From NCBI GenBank assembly GCA_002633005.1, contig NMRA01000414.1:30356-92355 (forward strand): a stretch of 62,000 nt of DNA, written 5' to 3'. Source of the DNA: Phoronis australis (taxonomy: Eukaryota; Phoronida; Phoronidae). Under the pieces are notes generated by a model that was not told the DNA's origin, did not search any database, and saw only the letters and a list, made by a program, of their open reading frames with translations. This document shows positions 34,159-47,031 of this stretch, in pieces (position 1 is the first letter of the stretch; each line of letters opens with the position of its first letter). Made by a program: the position numbers and the translations under genes.

Positions 34159-35733
34159 GTAAGCCATCACTGTAAAAATGCTAGCCATAGTTAACTACAT
34201 AGATTTTTAACGAGTAAATCTCCATTGCCCTTAACGTAAAATAGTCTTTCTAATGGATCCATCTACACTTTAGTAGTTATCGCAGATCTAGATCTGACAA
34301 ATATTCATAATAAGTTTTATTTTCAACTTGTTGGTCTGACTTGTTGTATGTACATGTTCATGAATATAGAATTCGGTATAAAATAATCTGTTGTCCAGAA
34401 CTTTCAATGTCACAGTCGGTATGTTTGCTTATTTTGATTCCACTGATTGCTTTCGTGTCTCGCTGTCGTTGTCACCGTTGGTATAATTGGTATTGTGATG
34501 TTTGCAGTCAACATCGTCTGCACTAAATGAAGTTGAGAAACGGTGTTTACTGCAGTATTGCAACCTTGTTCACTCTTCAACTAGCCGAAGGTGCAGATTG
34601 ACTGTGTTGTAAATTAGTAATTAACTACTCAGAAACAAAAACAAAAATGCTAAGGGTATCCGCTGTCCATCTGTTGTTGCGAAGTCTGCCACTAGGTGGT
34701 CTACTCTTTTGCATTATCTGTAGGCTATTCTTCCCCGGTCGTTACTGGCCCTTCTTCATCAATTGTTCTGAAAGAGGTTGTCCTTCAAATGCTGATGGCT
34801 CGAAGTGCCGGTGGACGACTGAGACCCTTTTGCTGTAACAAATTAATTGTCTTACAAAGGGAGCGTTACTAGGTAAAAATATGGTGGAATTGGTCGCACT
34901 TCTAGTGAAGCTCAAAGGAATGTGATAGATACAAGTGGAAATATATTTCGAATAACTCAATTAACATAACAACTCATGCATAGGCAAAATTTGACTCACT
35001 AGTGTATTTAGGGCATCCACACTTTGAATACGGTTTTCGAACGTATATGTATACTGCTTATGTGAATCTTAATGTGATTATTAACAGTATCGCCGCTTCT
35101 TTTGTATTGATGCTATGGTCAAATCTGATATATCACATTTTTTCGTTGAATCATCATTTCTTAAGCCGAAAGTTAACCTTTACTTGGGAATTCGAACGTG
35201 TGAAGATACCGGGTGCAGCAATAATCCCGTAATCCTTTGATTTTGATGACCCGTAGTCTGCGGGTGTGCTCCACTCACAATAGTGATCAAATAGACTAAT
35301 TTTAAAAAACCCATTCATATAACTTAAGGAAGGTGATGCAACAATGCTCGTGTGAATATCAGGAACTTCCATTGAAGATGTACATTAATGTCCTTTTCAC
35401 AATCGGAAGCCGGGGATTAGCTGACTGTTGAATGACTTGGCCTAACAGTGATGGTCTCCTGACGACTCAAGCATCCTGCAGAGGACATACGTATTGTTTA
35501 TCATTGTTATCACAAGATTTCGTTGGGTTCTAATGGCTCGGATGATTAGGTAATTTTAATACGATGTAATATTCATGTAGTACAAGGACTCCTATAATGA
35601 CAGACATTTCAATTTGTCAACAAAAGGTTAACGGCTGCGTGTTTTCTGGGAGTAACATATTATAGTCCTAGGTGTTTTGACGGTCGTTGTTCGTAGTGTG
35701 ACTGAAAAAGTGTCCTATAAGGCGAAATGCAAA

Positions 35734-35798
35734 ATGTTTCGACGGAAATCTTTACAGATAGCCTCCATCGCTAGTTTATCGATGAATGATAAACGAAG
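35734..35798 (+). CDS. Candidate alternative first exon E9
   Basis: The exon encodes MFRRKSLQIASIASLS then MNDKR, and ends CGAAG/gtaagcga in phase 2 (joined codon AGG, Arg). The start (FRRKS) is a basic/Ser motif of the kind basophilic kinases recognise, by pattern only. An upstream ATG in another frame stops early. Phase was used to find it, but donor and peptide are both good. Confidence 0.55.
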
Positions 35799-36987
35799 GT
35801 AAGCGACATTAGTGAAATCGATCTGTAGTGTTGGTGATCTTCTTTACCCGTAAGTAGTGCTCCTGCGAATGTGATCAATGTCTGCTTGTTCCAAGTCCTT
35901 CCAACAAAAAGCGCTTCTATATATGTGAGCTTTTGGGTCATAAGATGATCGTGTACAGGAAAAATGGAGGAAATCATTGTAAAATGTGTGAAACTTTTTA
36001 GTTACCATTGAGTTATGAAAATCAGCACTGTTGGCGAGTGTTAGTCGTTTTCGGTATACTCCGTGTTCAGAGCGCATTAAAGAACCTTTAAATCCACCTG
36101 TTGGCATAAAAAAGTACTTTGGTATAGGCTGTTTACAATCGTGGACCCGATCTCAACTTGTTCGTTACCAATGATTTCTAGGCTTGTTAAGAACTGACAG
36201 GTCGCTGTTGCTTTAGACCACGCATAGCAAGTTTATGACCAGCCTGGTCCGTCTTCTGTACCGCGTGTGGTTTGAAGAGACATCGAACTGTCACTTCACC
36301 ACAACCCGGCCACAGTCCGGCATGTATTGCACCTTCCAATGGCATGACGCAATCGTACTGAGACGAGCGTAAAGTTCACATTGCTCACGTTTCTCCAGGA
36401 GCACGGAATCATTGAAGTTCCGATCTCAATGCGATGCCCACAAGAAGAGATCTAGAAAACCGAGCTTTTATTTCCGGCTAACCCGTTTGAATAAATGAAA
36501 TTAAGCTGTTATGTTTAAGTATTTTGAAATCACGACTTTGTTCGTGATCTCTCGAGACGCCGGTCTTTATCTTTTACTTGAAGGTCGCACTATTTCGAAC
36601 CCCGAAATATGTGTGATGCATTTCTCAGTAGTAGTATGGTGTTTTTCACCAAAAATATCCAATCTAACCAAACTGTAGTCATGTTGTCCTTTTTCGTCTG
36701 CTTTGTAACACCTTCGAAGCGAGTGATGCGCAACAGGTTTTTGTGTCGTAGCATAATATGAGTAGACCGTTTACACATCGAGGCACACTAATTTCTCGAT
36801 TAGTATCATCATTAGTGAATTAAATTTATCAAATTCACCAGGGCGAAATATTTTAAGATGTTAAAAATCCTGTTGTGAAAATTTCCAACTGCCAACTGTC
36901 CAGTAGAGTTTTATTACAAAAAAGATTAATGTACAATATCTGGGCTTCAAAACTTCCGACATAGTTATCAATACATATGGATGATAA

Positions 36988-37050
36988 CTTTTAAGGAGAG
37001 AGAGAGGGGGGNGAAAGGGAGAGGGGGAGGGAGAGAGGGGGAGTGAGAGA
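36988..37050. repeat. GA-rich simple repeat
   Basis: Runs of gagaggggg with one undetermined base; low complexity, no gene. Confidence 0.9.
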
Positions 37051-37973
37051 TAATACGTCTATTAACTTCTATAACAATTAGTAAATTCAATAAAACAGCC
37101 GTATAGATATAAATATAAGCCGGTGGTGTCTACATGAATACACCAAGAGTTCCAGTGATACATACAGAGGATGACCATTATAAGTGTAAAAATAAATATT
37201 GATAAATAATGTATATAAATTTTGATGTATAGTACGAGTGTACGATGACTTGCCAATAAATATCAAGAACAAGTGTTATACTTACTAACAAATATGAAGT
37301 ACAAATAAAATAAATGTTTTAGAATAAGGCACGATTAAAACAAGTAATCCCTAAAAACAAACATTTAGCAACTATTCTGAATAAAGTCACATTTCTCTTG
37401 TTTTAAGTTTTCTATAAACTTTAAGCAGAAAGTTAATTTTATCAAACACTTTTGGTTATTCTGACTAAATGTTGCTATCGTAAGAGAAATCTGCCGTGGA
37501 AGCGAGACCTAGACAGGAGAGGAGCGCGTGGTAAGTTTAGATCACACGTTGACCGATAGATGTAGCATGTGTAGTTACCGGCAAATGAATTTTTCCATCA
37601 GTACAGAAATTTGAAGAGAGATCTCATACATGAAGGTAATGAAATATTCTTTGGTTGTTTACACTGAGAAATACCAACACTGAGATCGCAGTAAGTCGAT
37701 AAGAGGCTTTACAATCCGTTGTGCGACTTAATTCTCATCGAATTGCCATGTAAACTCGGGAATACGGTATAATAATCATCGTTATACAATACGGGATTTA
37801 TTACAACAAGTGCGATACCAAATTGAATTGAGATTGGTTCTGTTCCTTTTATCAACCGTCTTTTCAACGTGTTTTCAGTTATGCAACATTCATATTTACT
37901 CGTAAGATTTCATAATACACATATCTGCACCTATCAGAGGGAAAGCAGATCGTTCGCTGCATATTGTACAAAA

Positions 37974-38023
37974 ATGCTACTTCGTCGAGTGCTGCAGTTG
38001 GCTCGCTACACTGCACACGTTTG
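37974..38023 (+). CDS. Possible alternative first exon E10
   Basis: The exon encodes MLLRRVLQLARYTAHV and ends CGTTTG/gtaaattt in phase 2 (joined codon TGG, Trp). Arg and hydrophobic residues alternate with no acidic residue, the pattern of a mitochondrial presequence. If real, this variant could send the product to a different place. The donor is average and the exon short. Confidence 0.42.
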
Positions 38024-38729
38024 GTAAATTTTTTAATTAATTTCCACCGAATTAAGGTTGTAGACCCACGGAATCTCCGAGGTTGTTACCGAGTGCAACT
38101 GAACTTGAACCAGTTTCTGAATTTGTTCAGTCCTTGAGAATCGGACAACGGCTGTTTGCTGATGGTGAAAAATCACTTCGGACTTGATGATAGCCATATT
38201 TATCTTATCGAGAGGTATCGAGGGAGATAAAAGGCATACAGAGTTACAATCATCGCCCAAAGCCGGCAAAGTGTAATCGGATTAAGGTGAAAAAAATACG
38301 AAAAGTATAGTACGTGTAAGACAACGTAACGTTAATCGTCGTTGGATTAGTGTTAATCTCAGTTTGCTTAAAGCGAAAAACTCTGACCGTGTTGACACCT
38401 TTCCGTAAGTCCTTATTGAAAAATCTTTCGATGTCGCTGGTCTGTTATTGTTACGAACTCGATTTCCAGTTGTTTTGAGAGTAATAGCGACAATCGTGAC
38501 TTTGAAACACAGGTGAGGCATGTTCTATTACGAGTCGCTCTCTCGTTGTAAGGTGTGATACCGCGTTCCAATGTGAAGCGTATTAGGACTTAAATGTTGA
38601 CCACCTGTAGCTGCCTTTTGTGCCGATTTCAACGCAGGAGACTGCAAAAAGAAGCCAGGCGTATATTAGAAAACTGTTGTTACATAGCTACACAGTCGAT
38701 TTCAGTACACGAGTGAGATTCGCTTTGCC

Positions 38730-38839
38730 ATGTCAAGCACCAGAAAACTGAACACCCTCAAAGTACCGGGGGCAGGGGCCACCGAGAGGCCCTCCTCTGC
38801 ATCCTCCAACGGCTCTCGGCCGAGGTCTGCCCGCAGGCG
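38730..38839 (+). CDS. Candidate alternative first exon E11
   Basis: A 110-nt GC-rich exon encodes MSSTRKLNTLKVPGAG, then a Ser/Arg-rich stretch (RPSSASSNGSRPRSARR), and ends AGGCG/gtaagtac in phase 2 (joined codon CGG, Arg). It shares its donor hexamer with E1. The sharp rise in GC against flanking AT-rich DNA and the clean frame make it one of the strongest members. Confidence 0.75.
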
Positions 38840-40030
38840 GTAAGTACAGAGGAGGAAGGCCGTTCATTTGACCATATTTCTGAACGATACTTATGTCGAA
38901 AAGAGCATCGTTTTAATCTGTCTGTGAAAAACGAAAATAGTTTTAAGGAAAAGAGAGACAACGGAGCTAGATAAAACAGAGCCAAATAGTGGCGAAATGT
39001 CAAGTGGGAAATATATGGCAAAATATCCACGAAACGTAGATTAAAATATCAAACTCTTTGCTGCAAACATGAATGTGTCTAAGTAATACATGCCCATGAA
39101 TAATGTCAAGACGTGTTCTCACTGAAGTATGACATTTTTACGCAGTTGTTTGGATCCAAAGACTGGGAGAATAAAAACTTTATGAAAACTAGACTCCACA
39201 AAGTTCGTGGTATGTGCGGTGTTTTTGATTCACCATTCCATTGAAAAATGTAAAAGAACATGGTCAACTATTTTCCCCAATATTCTTGATGCCCGAATAG
39301 AAATTTAAGGCTATGCCAAGGTCTTTACTAAAATCCCTTTTTAACCGGAGTTTCCCAGTTTTTCAAATATTTAGATCATGGAGATAAACAGCAGAAATTA
39401 TTTTATCTTCAAATCTATCATTGTTTTTTACCTATTTATCAAACATTGTTACTACAACATGTAGTAAGATGCGAATATAACTAATATGACTAATATTGCT
39501 AATATTACTAGACACAGCAATTTTTGTCAGCCGAACTTGCTTTTTGTGAGTTTCTGATAACAGGTGATCACATGAGCTAACCATTTTAGTGCCTGTGGCG
39601 AGCCAAGGCCATTTTAGGTAGATTCCAACGTTTATGGTTTTCGCTTATTCTGCAACCAATTGTGTTTGTTTCTTGAGTGAGTCATTGTTCCTAGTGAATG
39701 ATTTCGTGAATTTATCTTGATTTTTTGTGAAAATGGATTATGCCGTTATCAATAAGGAATTCTTTGCAAAGACAGAGCTGAAAAGATTGGTCTTGTCAGC
39801 CAGGGAATTTCTGGTATGCAATACCTGGAGATTACTCACAGCTACAGTTGTGTGTTTCTATAGTTTTCTGAACAGGTCATGAAGACGTGAAAACGCTCAT
39901 CAAAATAGTGCATAGGCAAATTCGTATAATATCGGCTTCCCAATAACAACCAATGCAATAGTTGCGAGTTCTGCAGAATTTTGCATCGCTTGTTTCAGAA
40001 GTTCTTTTAACAAAATAGATCCTGTCTTCA

Positions 40031-40173
40031 GATTGGCTGGCCGTTCACCGGTTGGGTCAACCGAGTGGGGTCATCGATCTCCATGTCGACTTCCGGTTGA
40101 TAGACCAATCAAATGTCTTATTATAGTCGGTTGACTCGGCGGAATCGGTGAAGAGTTTCAAGTGCAGCCAATG
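40031..40173. repeat. Foldback element, copy 1
   Basis: The left half (ttcaccg...gtcaaccga) and the reverse complement of the right half (ttcaccgattccgccgagtcaaccga) pair around a central tagaccaatc motif. The same design and similar sequence occur at 45636-45774. Confidence 0.65.
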
Positions 40174-40460
40174 AGAGATCAAACATTTACGTTGGGACCA
40201 AATGGCGTCCCATGTACGTTTACTTACGATCAGGGAGTATTGTGAAACGATACAGCACAGCCTATGAACTAGTTCACCGAAGCATTTCGTAACCAATACG
40301 AACACGTTGCAAGAAGACTTACAGTGTTCTTGATATTCAATGATTACACTTTTTTGTTTTAACACGTCTAACTAGAACGTAATGTGCCAAATCAAGGGCT
40401 TGCCCCATAAGAAAGTACTGTATTAGATTGGCTGATAATGGCTCAATCATAATGGTTAAT

Positions 40461-40617
40461 TAGGGACGAATCTAGAATTTTGAGTTAGGGAGGACCAGGG
40501 CAGAGTATTACCCAGGATTTTGCCCGTCAGACATTCGCACCCCCGAACTGACCAATGGAATCTGGGAGAATTTTAGGGGTCCATGGCCCTCTTGCCCCCT
40601 TCCCCCTAAATCCGCTA
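40461..40617 (-). repeat. GGCGGAT-family short element, reversed
   Basis: This is the reverse complement of the element at 13757-13911, sharing ggcaaaatcctgg, gaatgtctgacgg and the end sequences, with the terminal ggcggat partly mutated. Confidence 0.75.
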
Positions 40618-42674
40618 TAAGCATCAAGAAATTAAATGACAAATATTTAAACTGTAAAACAGCTGATTAAAGGGATACATCACTGTGGATGACTGAAATA
40701 ATGCATGGCACGTGTTGTCATGACAGTAAGAATTTCCGAAAACACGTGGTAGATGTATTTTGCCCTTAGTCTTGTCCAAAGATAGGCACGTAAACGAGAA
40801 CCGAGAATTCTTTTTATTTTATTGTCATTTTTCAAATCACGAGTTAAGTGCCCGCGCAGTTAGAATTAACAAATCTTTCATGACTTGTGCTGTCTGTGCT
40901 TCGTCCACTTGTTCAGAGCACATTACAGTTTAACTAGTTAAAATATGATCTGTTGTGATAATTGATATGATATTATACGATATTAAAGCCGCCTTGCGGA
41001 CTTGTTGAGGTCGTAGCTAAATGAACAAAAACTTTATTTACATATTAGAAACTACCACGCGCTGTCTCAACGGACAAAGGGTTGCTGGATTGCCATCGGC
41101 CTACTTAGAACAGAACTTGATACAAATCCCAAAATGTAGAATATAAATTCCCACGGGAAATATTACAAAATATTTCGTTCGTACAGTTGTCAACATTTGG
41201 GGATTTGAATGATTATTTTCGAGTCACATTGCTGGTGAAAGCTGCAACTTTCGGTACCAGGAGAGGTTCAGGTTTTGATTTTTTGACAAAAAATGCCTTC
41301 CAGATCTATAAGAATCTTTCGTTTTTGCAATTTAGTTATAAAAAATAATGAATCTAGTGCCACTTACACTAGCTGGGAATGCTAATGTAGTTATGGCCGT
41401 AAATAAGTCAAACAACGCGGTGCATGAATGTTTCACAATTCGGTTTCAGTTCGAAAGTTGGTAAATTACCGAATAACCACGTAGTCAAACGCATGTAATA
41501 ATAGCATGCGAAGTTAAACTTAATAGTTAATTTAGGCACATGTGCCTAATATATGAAAAGTACTCGAGGAAAATCAAAGACGCGTTTGGAGAATGTGAGT
41601 GAAGGTTTTAGATGTTGACACGGTTTTCAATTGCGAACTGGTTAGTAGAAAGGGACGACGAATGGTTTTAGAAAAGTTTGTAATACATTGACTTGCACAA
41701 GGGACACAGTTCTATACCAGTTAGTGAAGCTTATTCATATAAAGCCTTCGATCAAATTTCTGTTTGAAATAAAGCATAATTTCCGTAATTGTATTATTGG
41801 CACATGAGCCTAAATACCTGCATATTCTGCACAAATGTAAATTGTATTTTAGGTACACTGTAGTATCCGGTAAAAATTATACCCCCAGAGACATTATCGG
41901 CGAGAAAAGTAATTAGCCTCAGCGCGGAATCGAGCTTGGAACGCGATTGCGAGCTAACGCTATGCTGGCAGAGCTAAGCCCCTTAGATAAATGGCGGAGC
42001 ACTTAATCGTACTTACAGGTAAAGTCAGCAGCCTTGATTTTAGCGAACGTCTGGTTGAAAACGAATTTTGCTGTTTTATAGCCCGAAGATAATCCTAAAA
42101 CACGCTTTTCTGTCCATATTGTCCGTTTAAAGTAATCGTTTCATGTTTTTCAGTCTTTTCCCAAAACAAAAAAGTATTTATCAGGTTTCAGTTTCTTCAA
42201 GGTTTTTTTTTTGCTTCAAGTTGATAATATGATAATGTCGCATATTATTTAATTTTATTGTGATGCGACACAGTGGTTTGACGCTGCAGTGAACTTTAGC
42301 GTGAGAAATTTGAATATTTCATGAGTAACTCTATCCGTAAAAACAACCCAAGGCTAGGCGTCTAACGTTCGTCTTACTACATCCTATAGGAGGATTTAGG
42401 TTAACATATTCTTTTCATGTCGCAGCACCGAGAACGCGCATGAATTTCAAAATTAGCTATGTGTTAGCCTTGCAGGTATCAATACGTCCTTGGTTTAACC
42501 TTTGCATTTGAACGAACTCTATCGCTTGCTGGCACTCGAGTGGGCAGACATTTGTTGCGGTTCTGGACGCATTTCTTTCGCGAGCTTGAAAACAAATCAT
42601 GGTAATCACGGTTTGACTGCAGTCGACTTGGTTGTTGAAGTTTCATTTCGGACCCCTGTTTCGGCAATCACAGA

Positions 42675-42757
42675 ATGCCAGGTCGACGCAGGGCTGGGCA
42701 TCCCAAGCCCACTTGTAGAACTATACTCCAAGCTAGCTCTCTTGGCATGGTCAGTTG
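42675..42757 (+). CDS. Candidate alternative first exon E12
   Basis: The exon encodes MPGRRRAGHPKPTCRT then ILQASSLGMVS, and ends CAGTTG/gtaagtcg in phase 2 (joined codon TGG, Trp). The N-terminus is very basic. A different frame stays open over the same region for 204 codons (42502-43116), but it starts at TTG and is not recognisable; the array frame fits the donor better. Confidence 0.58.
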
Positions 42758-44339
42758 GTAAGTCGGTCGGTTTGTCTTTTGACGGTTGCATTTTCTTGTC
42801 TCGAAAATTTACCTTCTGGCGTAAGGTGGCGCTTGAAGGCGCGTCGAACCTGCGTCCAGTTGAAATACTATGTCACGAGGAATACATTTTAAAAGGGAAT
42901 GTCCAGTTGCAACGTCTTGAAAAAGCATCGTTACTGCAACTCGTAACATTTTGTCATTTCGCTGTTGTCATTTCTCTGGATATGTGCCGTTTTTGGTTTC
43001 AACTTGAAGTCTTTGGCGGTAGAACGTTCCAGGCGTATTATTCTACACGACTTCGGAATTGGCTTTTCATAATTCTATCTCGAATAAAACTTAAAGTAGC
43101 TTATTGGACACCATAACAAAAACGTGCTTGTTGTAGTTTGCATATGGACACGTTGAGTCGCGCTCTGCCTTTAGAACAAAAACATTATATGCAATAGAGT
43201 CGGTAAAAGTCATAATGCTAAGAACAAATTTTCGTCTAGTGTTCACTGGAACACAGAACAATAAGTTTGCTATGAATTTTTATTTCCATTTTCCTTCAGT
43301 GTTATTTCTAGGAAGGTATCCTTCAACTGTTTATGAATAAATCTCTAGTGGTCATAGCTAGTGTTTGATGATACTGAGAGTCGATTCATCCATTTGTCGT
43401 TAGTTGTTCTAAACTTGAGGAAATTCAACGCATTTCAGTTCTGGATATTTCTACACAGAACGTCAAACTTTGCTTAAGACTAGACTCGAAAATTGACCAA
43501 TCAAATCAACGACGTTACATTGGAAAATGACTCGAAGCGTCTCCCGCTATTCGTCAACTTTTAAGTCGAGTGTGGACATAAAGCTCGGTGGTCAGGTGCT
43601 TAGGTCTGTTGTTTAAATTTGGTTCTGTTATTTTTACAAAAAAATGTGACAACTCTATGCCCGTTCATGTTTCGATTGAAGTATCTAAAGTTTGATTTCG
43701 CTGATCTAGTCGAATCAATATTTCCAAAACTAATTCCGTAAAGTGGTTAACTTCTCAGAGACACTCATACTCAGTGATGAAAATCACACGTTTTGATGGC
43801 TTTCTTCGAGTTCTTTTATCCTTGGACCTGTTTGTTGGAATTCGTGATGCAAGCAATAATTATCATAATTATTCTAAGATCTCGTTGACTTAAGAGTCTG
43901 TAATAGGATTACCTCCCCGCTAGTCAATCTTAGCAAACACTGGTTTGCTCCAATGTTGCTAAATTCGTCTATACTTGATATCATTAGGGGCTAGACTCTT
44001 CTCTAAAAGGAACTGTTGTGACAATTCTGTGTCGCATTTTCACTAAATCGCTGAAAATTAGATGCAGACAACTGAGACAAGACGTCATCGTTTATGCATT
44101 CCTTTGTGTGCGTTTCATGTGGACAGTTTGTGGATCGCCTTTTACGCTTCCATTGCAACTGCCATCCGCCAGGGGCTATCATCGAAACTAACACATACAA
44201 GTCAGGCGTAAGCCTAATCGGCGTTCAACGCATCTAGTCCGACGTCAGCACTGGGGCAGTCAAGCAACGAGTCGTTTTTTTTTTTGGTATACATTTTATT
44301 TTTGGTGTTTGAGCACTTTTTACGAACGTTTACAAAAAC
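42758..44339. other. Interval between E12 and E14
   Basis: Candidate E13 lies here. The rest is AT-rich with no recognised element. Confidence 0.5.
43527..43603 (+). CDS. Candidate alternative first exon E13
   Basis: The exon encodes MTRSVSRYSSTFKSSV then DIKLGGQVL, and ends CTTAG/gtctgttg in phase 2 (joined codon AGG, Arg). The Ser/Arg start closely resembles E23 (MTRRSSSVLST). The donor keeps AG/gt but is weak downstream. An earlier CAG/gtgctt gives phase 0. Confidence 0.5.
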
Positions 44340-44521
44340 ATGACCACACCGTATTCAGACACGTCTCAGTCGGCTCATGCCGTCACAAGCGCTGGAATGA
44401 CGAGCCAAAAGCGGCCGCCGAAATCTTTCGCCAGGACGGCTTCAAGAAGTGTCGTCTTCCGAGACACGCCGAGTACCGACAGTCGTTCGTCAACACACAG
44501 TAACAAGTCTTTCGGAAAACG
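44340..44521 (+). CDS. Candidate alternative first exon E14
   Basis: This 182-nt exon encodes MTTPYSDTSQSAHAVTS, then RPPKSFARTASRSVVFRDT and a Ser-rich end, and stops at AAACG/gtaagtgg in phase 2 (joined codon CGG, Arg). The 60-residue peptide is Ser/Thr-rich and basic and looks like a disordered phospho-region. The donor is strong. An RFX-like half-site lies 22 bp into the intron. Confidence 0.75.
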
Positions 44522-44542
44522 GTAAGTGGTATGCGATAAGGA

Positions 44543-44553
44543 AGCCATGGCAA
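44543..44553 (+). promoter_or_regulatory. RFX X-box-like half-site after E14
   Basis: The sequence agccatggcaac resembles the 3' half of the X-box GTTGCCATGGCAAC bound by RFX factors. It is in the intron just after E14, so its role is uncertain. Confidence 0.25.
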
Positions 44554-45635
44554 CGCGTTCCCAGTAACGCCGAATATGTGTCTGTTGCGCCCCATTCATT
44601 GACACAACTGTATTGGAAACAATTTCTTTCTATGCAAAATATTCTTTTTGATTCCGTTAAGAATTCAAAACCCATTCGGCCGACCATTATGTCAATCAAA
44701 AATCGCAATCTTCAATCTCGAATAACTCAAGTTAGCGACAGTAAATCTTCCCGTTGTGGTAATCAATAAACTCCATTTGGTCCATGGCTTTATCATGTAT
44801 GATTAGGAACACTGACGCGCTACATTAAAAAAGAAAAACAAGCGTCCCCCAAAAAAACATGATCTACCGCGTGGCACGTGGCGGCTTTAAAGTGACATTA
44901 TCGACGAGCAAAATGATTTTTAGATCAACTCCTGCGTCGTGGATTCGAATCTGGAACATTCGCTGTCGCTGTCTAAAATACTGTGATGGTGAAGCTCAAC
45001 TTCTCTTGTGCAGTGGCGGAGAATTTTAAGCGTCGCATTCTTTTAGTTGATTTGAATGAATGTCTGCAGACAACGGCCAAAATTGGCAATTTGTAATGAA
45101 GTCACAAAAAACACGGCGGATTTCATGTTTTGTGCCTCTTATCTGATCAAAGCTAATAACCCAGTTCAGAAAGTTTATCCCATCCAACGGTAATCCGTAG
45201 ATGTCGCTGTAGTTCGTAAAAAGCTGACACCAACGTGATCTCGATTCTGTCCGAAACAGAAATTCCATGCGCCATTTATATTGAAAGTTTCCACTGTTCA
45301 GTCATTAAGCGTTTATGAATTTGCTGGTGCTGCGACTTGCCTAAGGGTTGTGCAATCTCAAATGACTGCTCATTGATTATCGCACGCTTGAACGTCAAAT
45401 AAGGGGCATCCACTATCTGTTCGTCCATTCTATTGATTTTTCAATTACAACTTTCATTCAATTGCCATACCTGGAATCTGAGCAACGCGCTTTTGTGAGA
45501 AATTTCAAATGAATAAAGGGTCTGCTGTGTTGCTGAAGCCTCTCTTTGGACATTTTTTCCAAAAATACAAAAACCTCGTTTCTCTTATTTTTCAGTTTCA
45601 TTCCGGAAGAAGGGTAAGGCGGTTACAGAGGCTGC

Positions 45636-45774
45636 ACTTGACTGACTTCGCCTGTTCCGACGATTCAACCGGCTAAGACATCGGATTGGTCTATAAACCG
45701 GATGTCGTCACCGAGGATCCAATCAGATGTCTCAGCCGGTTGACCTGGCGTAATCGGCGAAATCAATCAAGTGT
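45636..45774. repeat. Foldback element, copy 2
   Basis: The left arm cacttgactgacttcgcc...tcaaccggctaagacatc pairs with the right arm along about 55 bp with few mismatches, around tctataaaccggatgtcg. It shares gattggtctat with the copy at 40031. Confidence 0.8.
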
Positions 45775-46421
45775 ACTCAAAGTCTGATGCTCTAGATATG
45801 ACTTTAATTACCTATGTAGTTTCGCTGTTACTGTCATGTTTTGATTTTACACAAATATAGCCTGGCATTAGGAGCAATAATTCGTAGTAGTTGTTCCTTT
45901 GAGAAAAATAAAGTATGGATTGCTTTTATTGCCCTTAGTAGCACAGTGCCATTCTGGTCGTGGTTACTATAGTGATCAACTGTAGGTGAGCGTTTGTTGA
46001 GTTTTATAGTTTTATTTGTCGATGGCGATATTTTTGATGTGCGACTGAAGTGATGATCTCGGGGTAGGGGAAGGAAGACAGCCGCGGAGTTGTGTCGAGC
46101 TATCGTTGAGTCACGGTTGTAAGGCGACGCTTGTGGGGTATTACAAAGACCCTGACGACTGAGCTATTTTGTCTCCTTGGCGATTGCGAATGTCCGTGGA
46201 TGTGACAGTTGTGCATATAGCTCCCATTGAAGCGTGTTGCTGATTTGCTGCTGGTCAAGATGACACGCGAGTGCCGATTACGTTAATCACCTTCGATTTC
46301 CTTAACTATACTGCGAACAATAATGAGACACAAAACGACAAATACATAGGCTTGGAGCGATTTTGGAAGCCTTAGTTAGTACCCGTTGTTGTACTCCGCA
46401 GGACATGTGAACGTTGTTTGG

Positions 46422-46465
46422 ATGAAGGCAAGACATCGATCCAAAAAAAGTTCTAGCACTGCTGT
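46422..46465 (+). CDS. Weak alternative first exon E15
   Basis: The ATG frame MKARHRSKKSSSTA ends GCTGT/gtagtgaa in phase 2. The Lys/Arg/Ser peptide fits the array well, but the donor is poor, so this may be chance. Confidence 0.3.
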
Positions 46466-47031
46466 GTAGTGAAAAACAAAAAATGCAGATGTTAGGCGTA
46501 ACCAGAATCAAACAAAGGTAGAATTGTGCGTGATTGACTGACGAGAAGATTTTAAATGTCCGAATGTCCATGAAAGGGTTTGTCTGTCAACTCGTATCCT
46601 GGATAACATCGCGTTTACGTTATGCAACAAGAGCAATTTTACATCACGCTATTCGTTCTTCATCAAGTTAACCTTGTCCTCCACCTACCTGGGGACCCAT
46701 GTGTTGTCGACAACGTACAGAACATGTATTATTAAGTACCTGTAATAGATTTCATTCGTATCAACTACATTCGGATCTGTTATTCGTCGTTGTTAACGTC
46801 CTCATCAATTGGTCCTCAAGGCAACTCTTGCAGCACTTCGCCTTTCTCGCCATAACAACAAATTGGACGAACTTGAAAATAGTCACTGGCGCATAGTGAC
46901 AGATTGCCAAATGCTCCTGCGGCAAATTCGAAGTGTGCACTGACCGCATCGGATCGTTCCATTCATCCCAGCACGCTTTTAAAGCCTGTGTTAAAACTGA
47001 GCTGCGAGTCCGTCGCCTCATCGCCGTCAGT

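Larger units (their letters stand above)
34159..37973. other. Interval between E8 and E10
   Basis: It contains candidate E9, a GA-rich simple repeat near 36990-37050 with one N, and no recognised gene. A donor-like gtggtaagttt at 37530 has no ATG frame in any phase before it and could end an untranslated exon. Confidence 0.5.
38840..42674. other. Interval between E11 and E12
   Basis: It contains a foldback element at 40031, a reversed GGCGGAT-family copy at 40461, and two ATG frames with good donors in phase 0 (MDYAVINKEFF... near 39732 and MKSTRGKSKTRLEN at 41553). Neither can join ADGB exon 2 in frame. Confidence 0.55.
44522..47031. other. Interval between E14 and E16
   Basis: It contains a foldback element at 45636 and the weak candidate E15. 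A basic/Ser ATG frame at 44690 (MSIKNRNLQSRITQV...) has donors only in phases 0 and 1. A frame at 45509 ending at 45614 before gtaaggcg is in phase 0. Confidence 0.5.

Noticed and set aside
39732-39812. MDYAVINKEFFAKTELKRL with donor gtatgcaa
   Set aside because: It looks coding-like but is in phase 0; no further support.
44690-44769. MSIKNRNLQSRITQVSDSK frame
   Set aside because: Basic and Ser-rich like array members, but every GT within it gives phase 0 or 1.
45509-45614. MNKGSAVLLKPLFGHFF frame, with a possible 18-nt microexon after tttttcag
   Set aside because: It ends before gtaaggcg in phase 0, and the microexon has no frame support.
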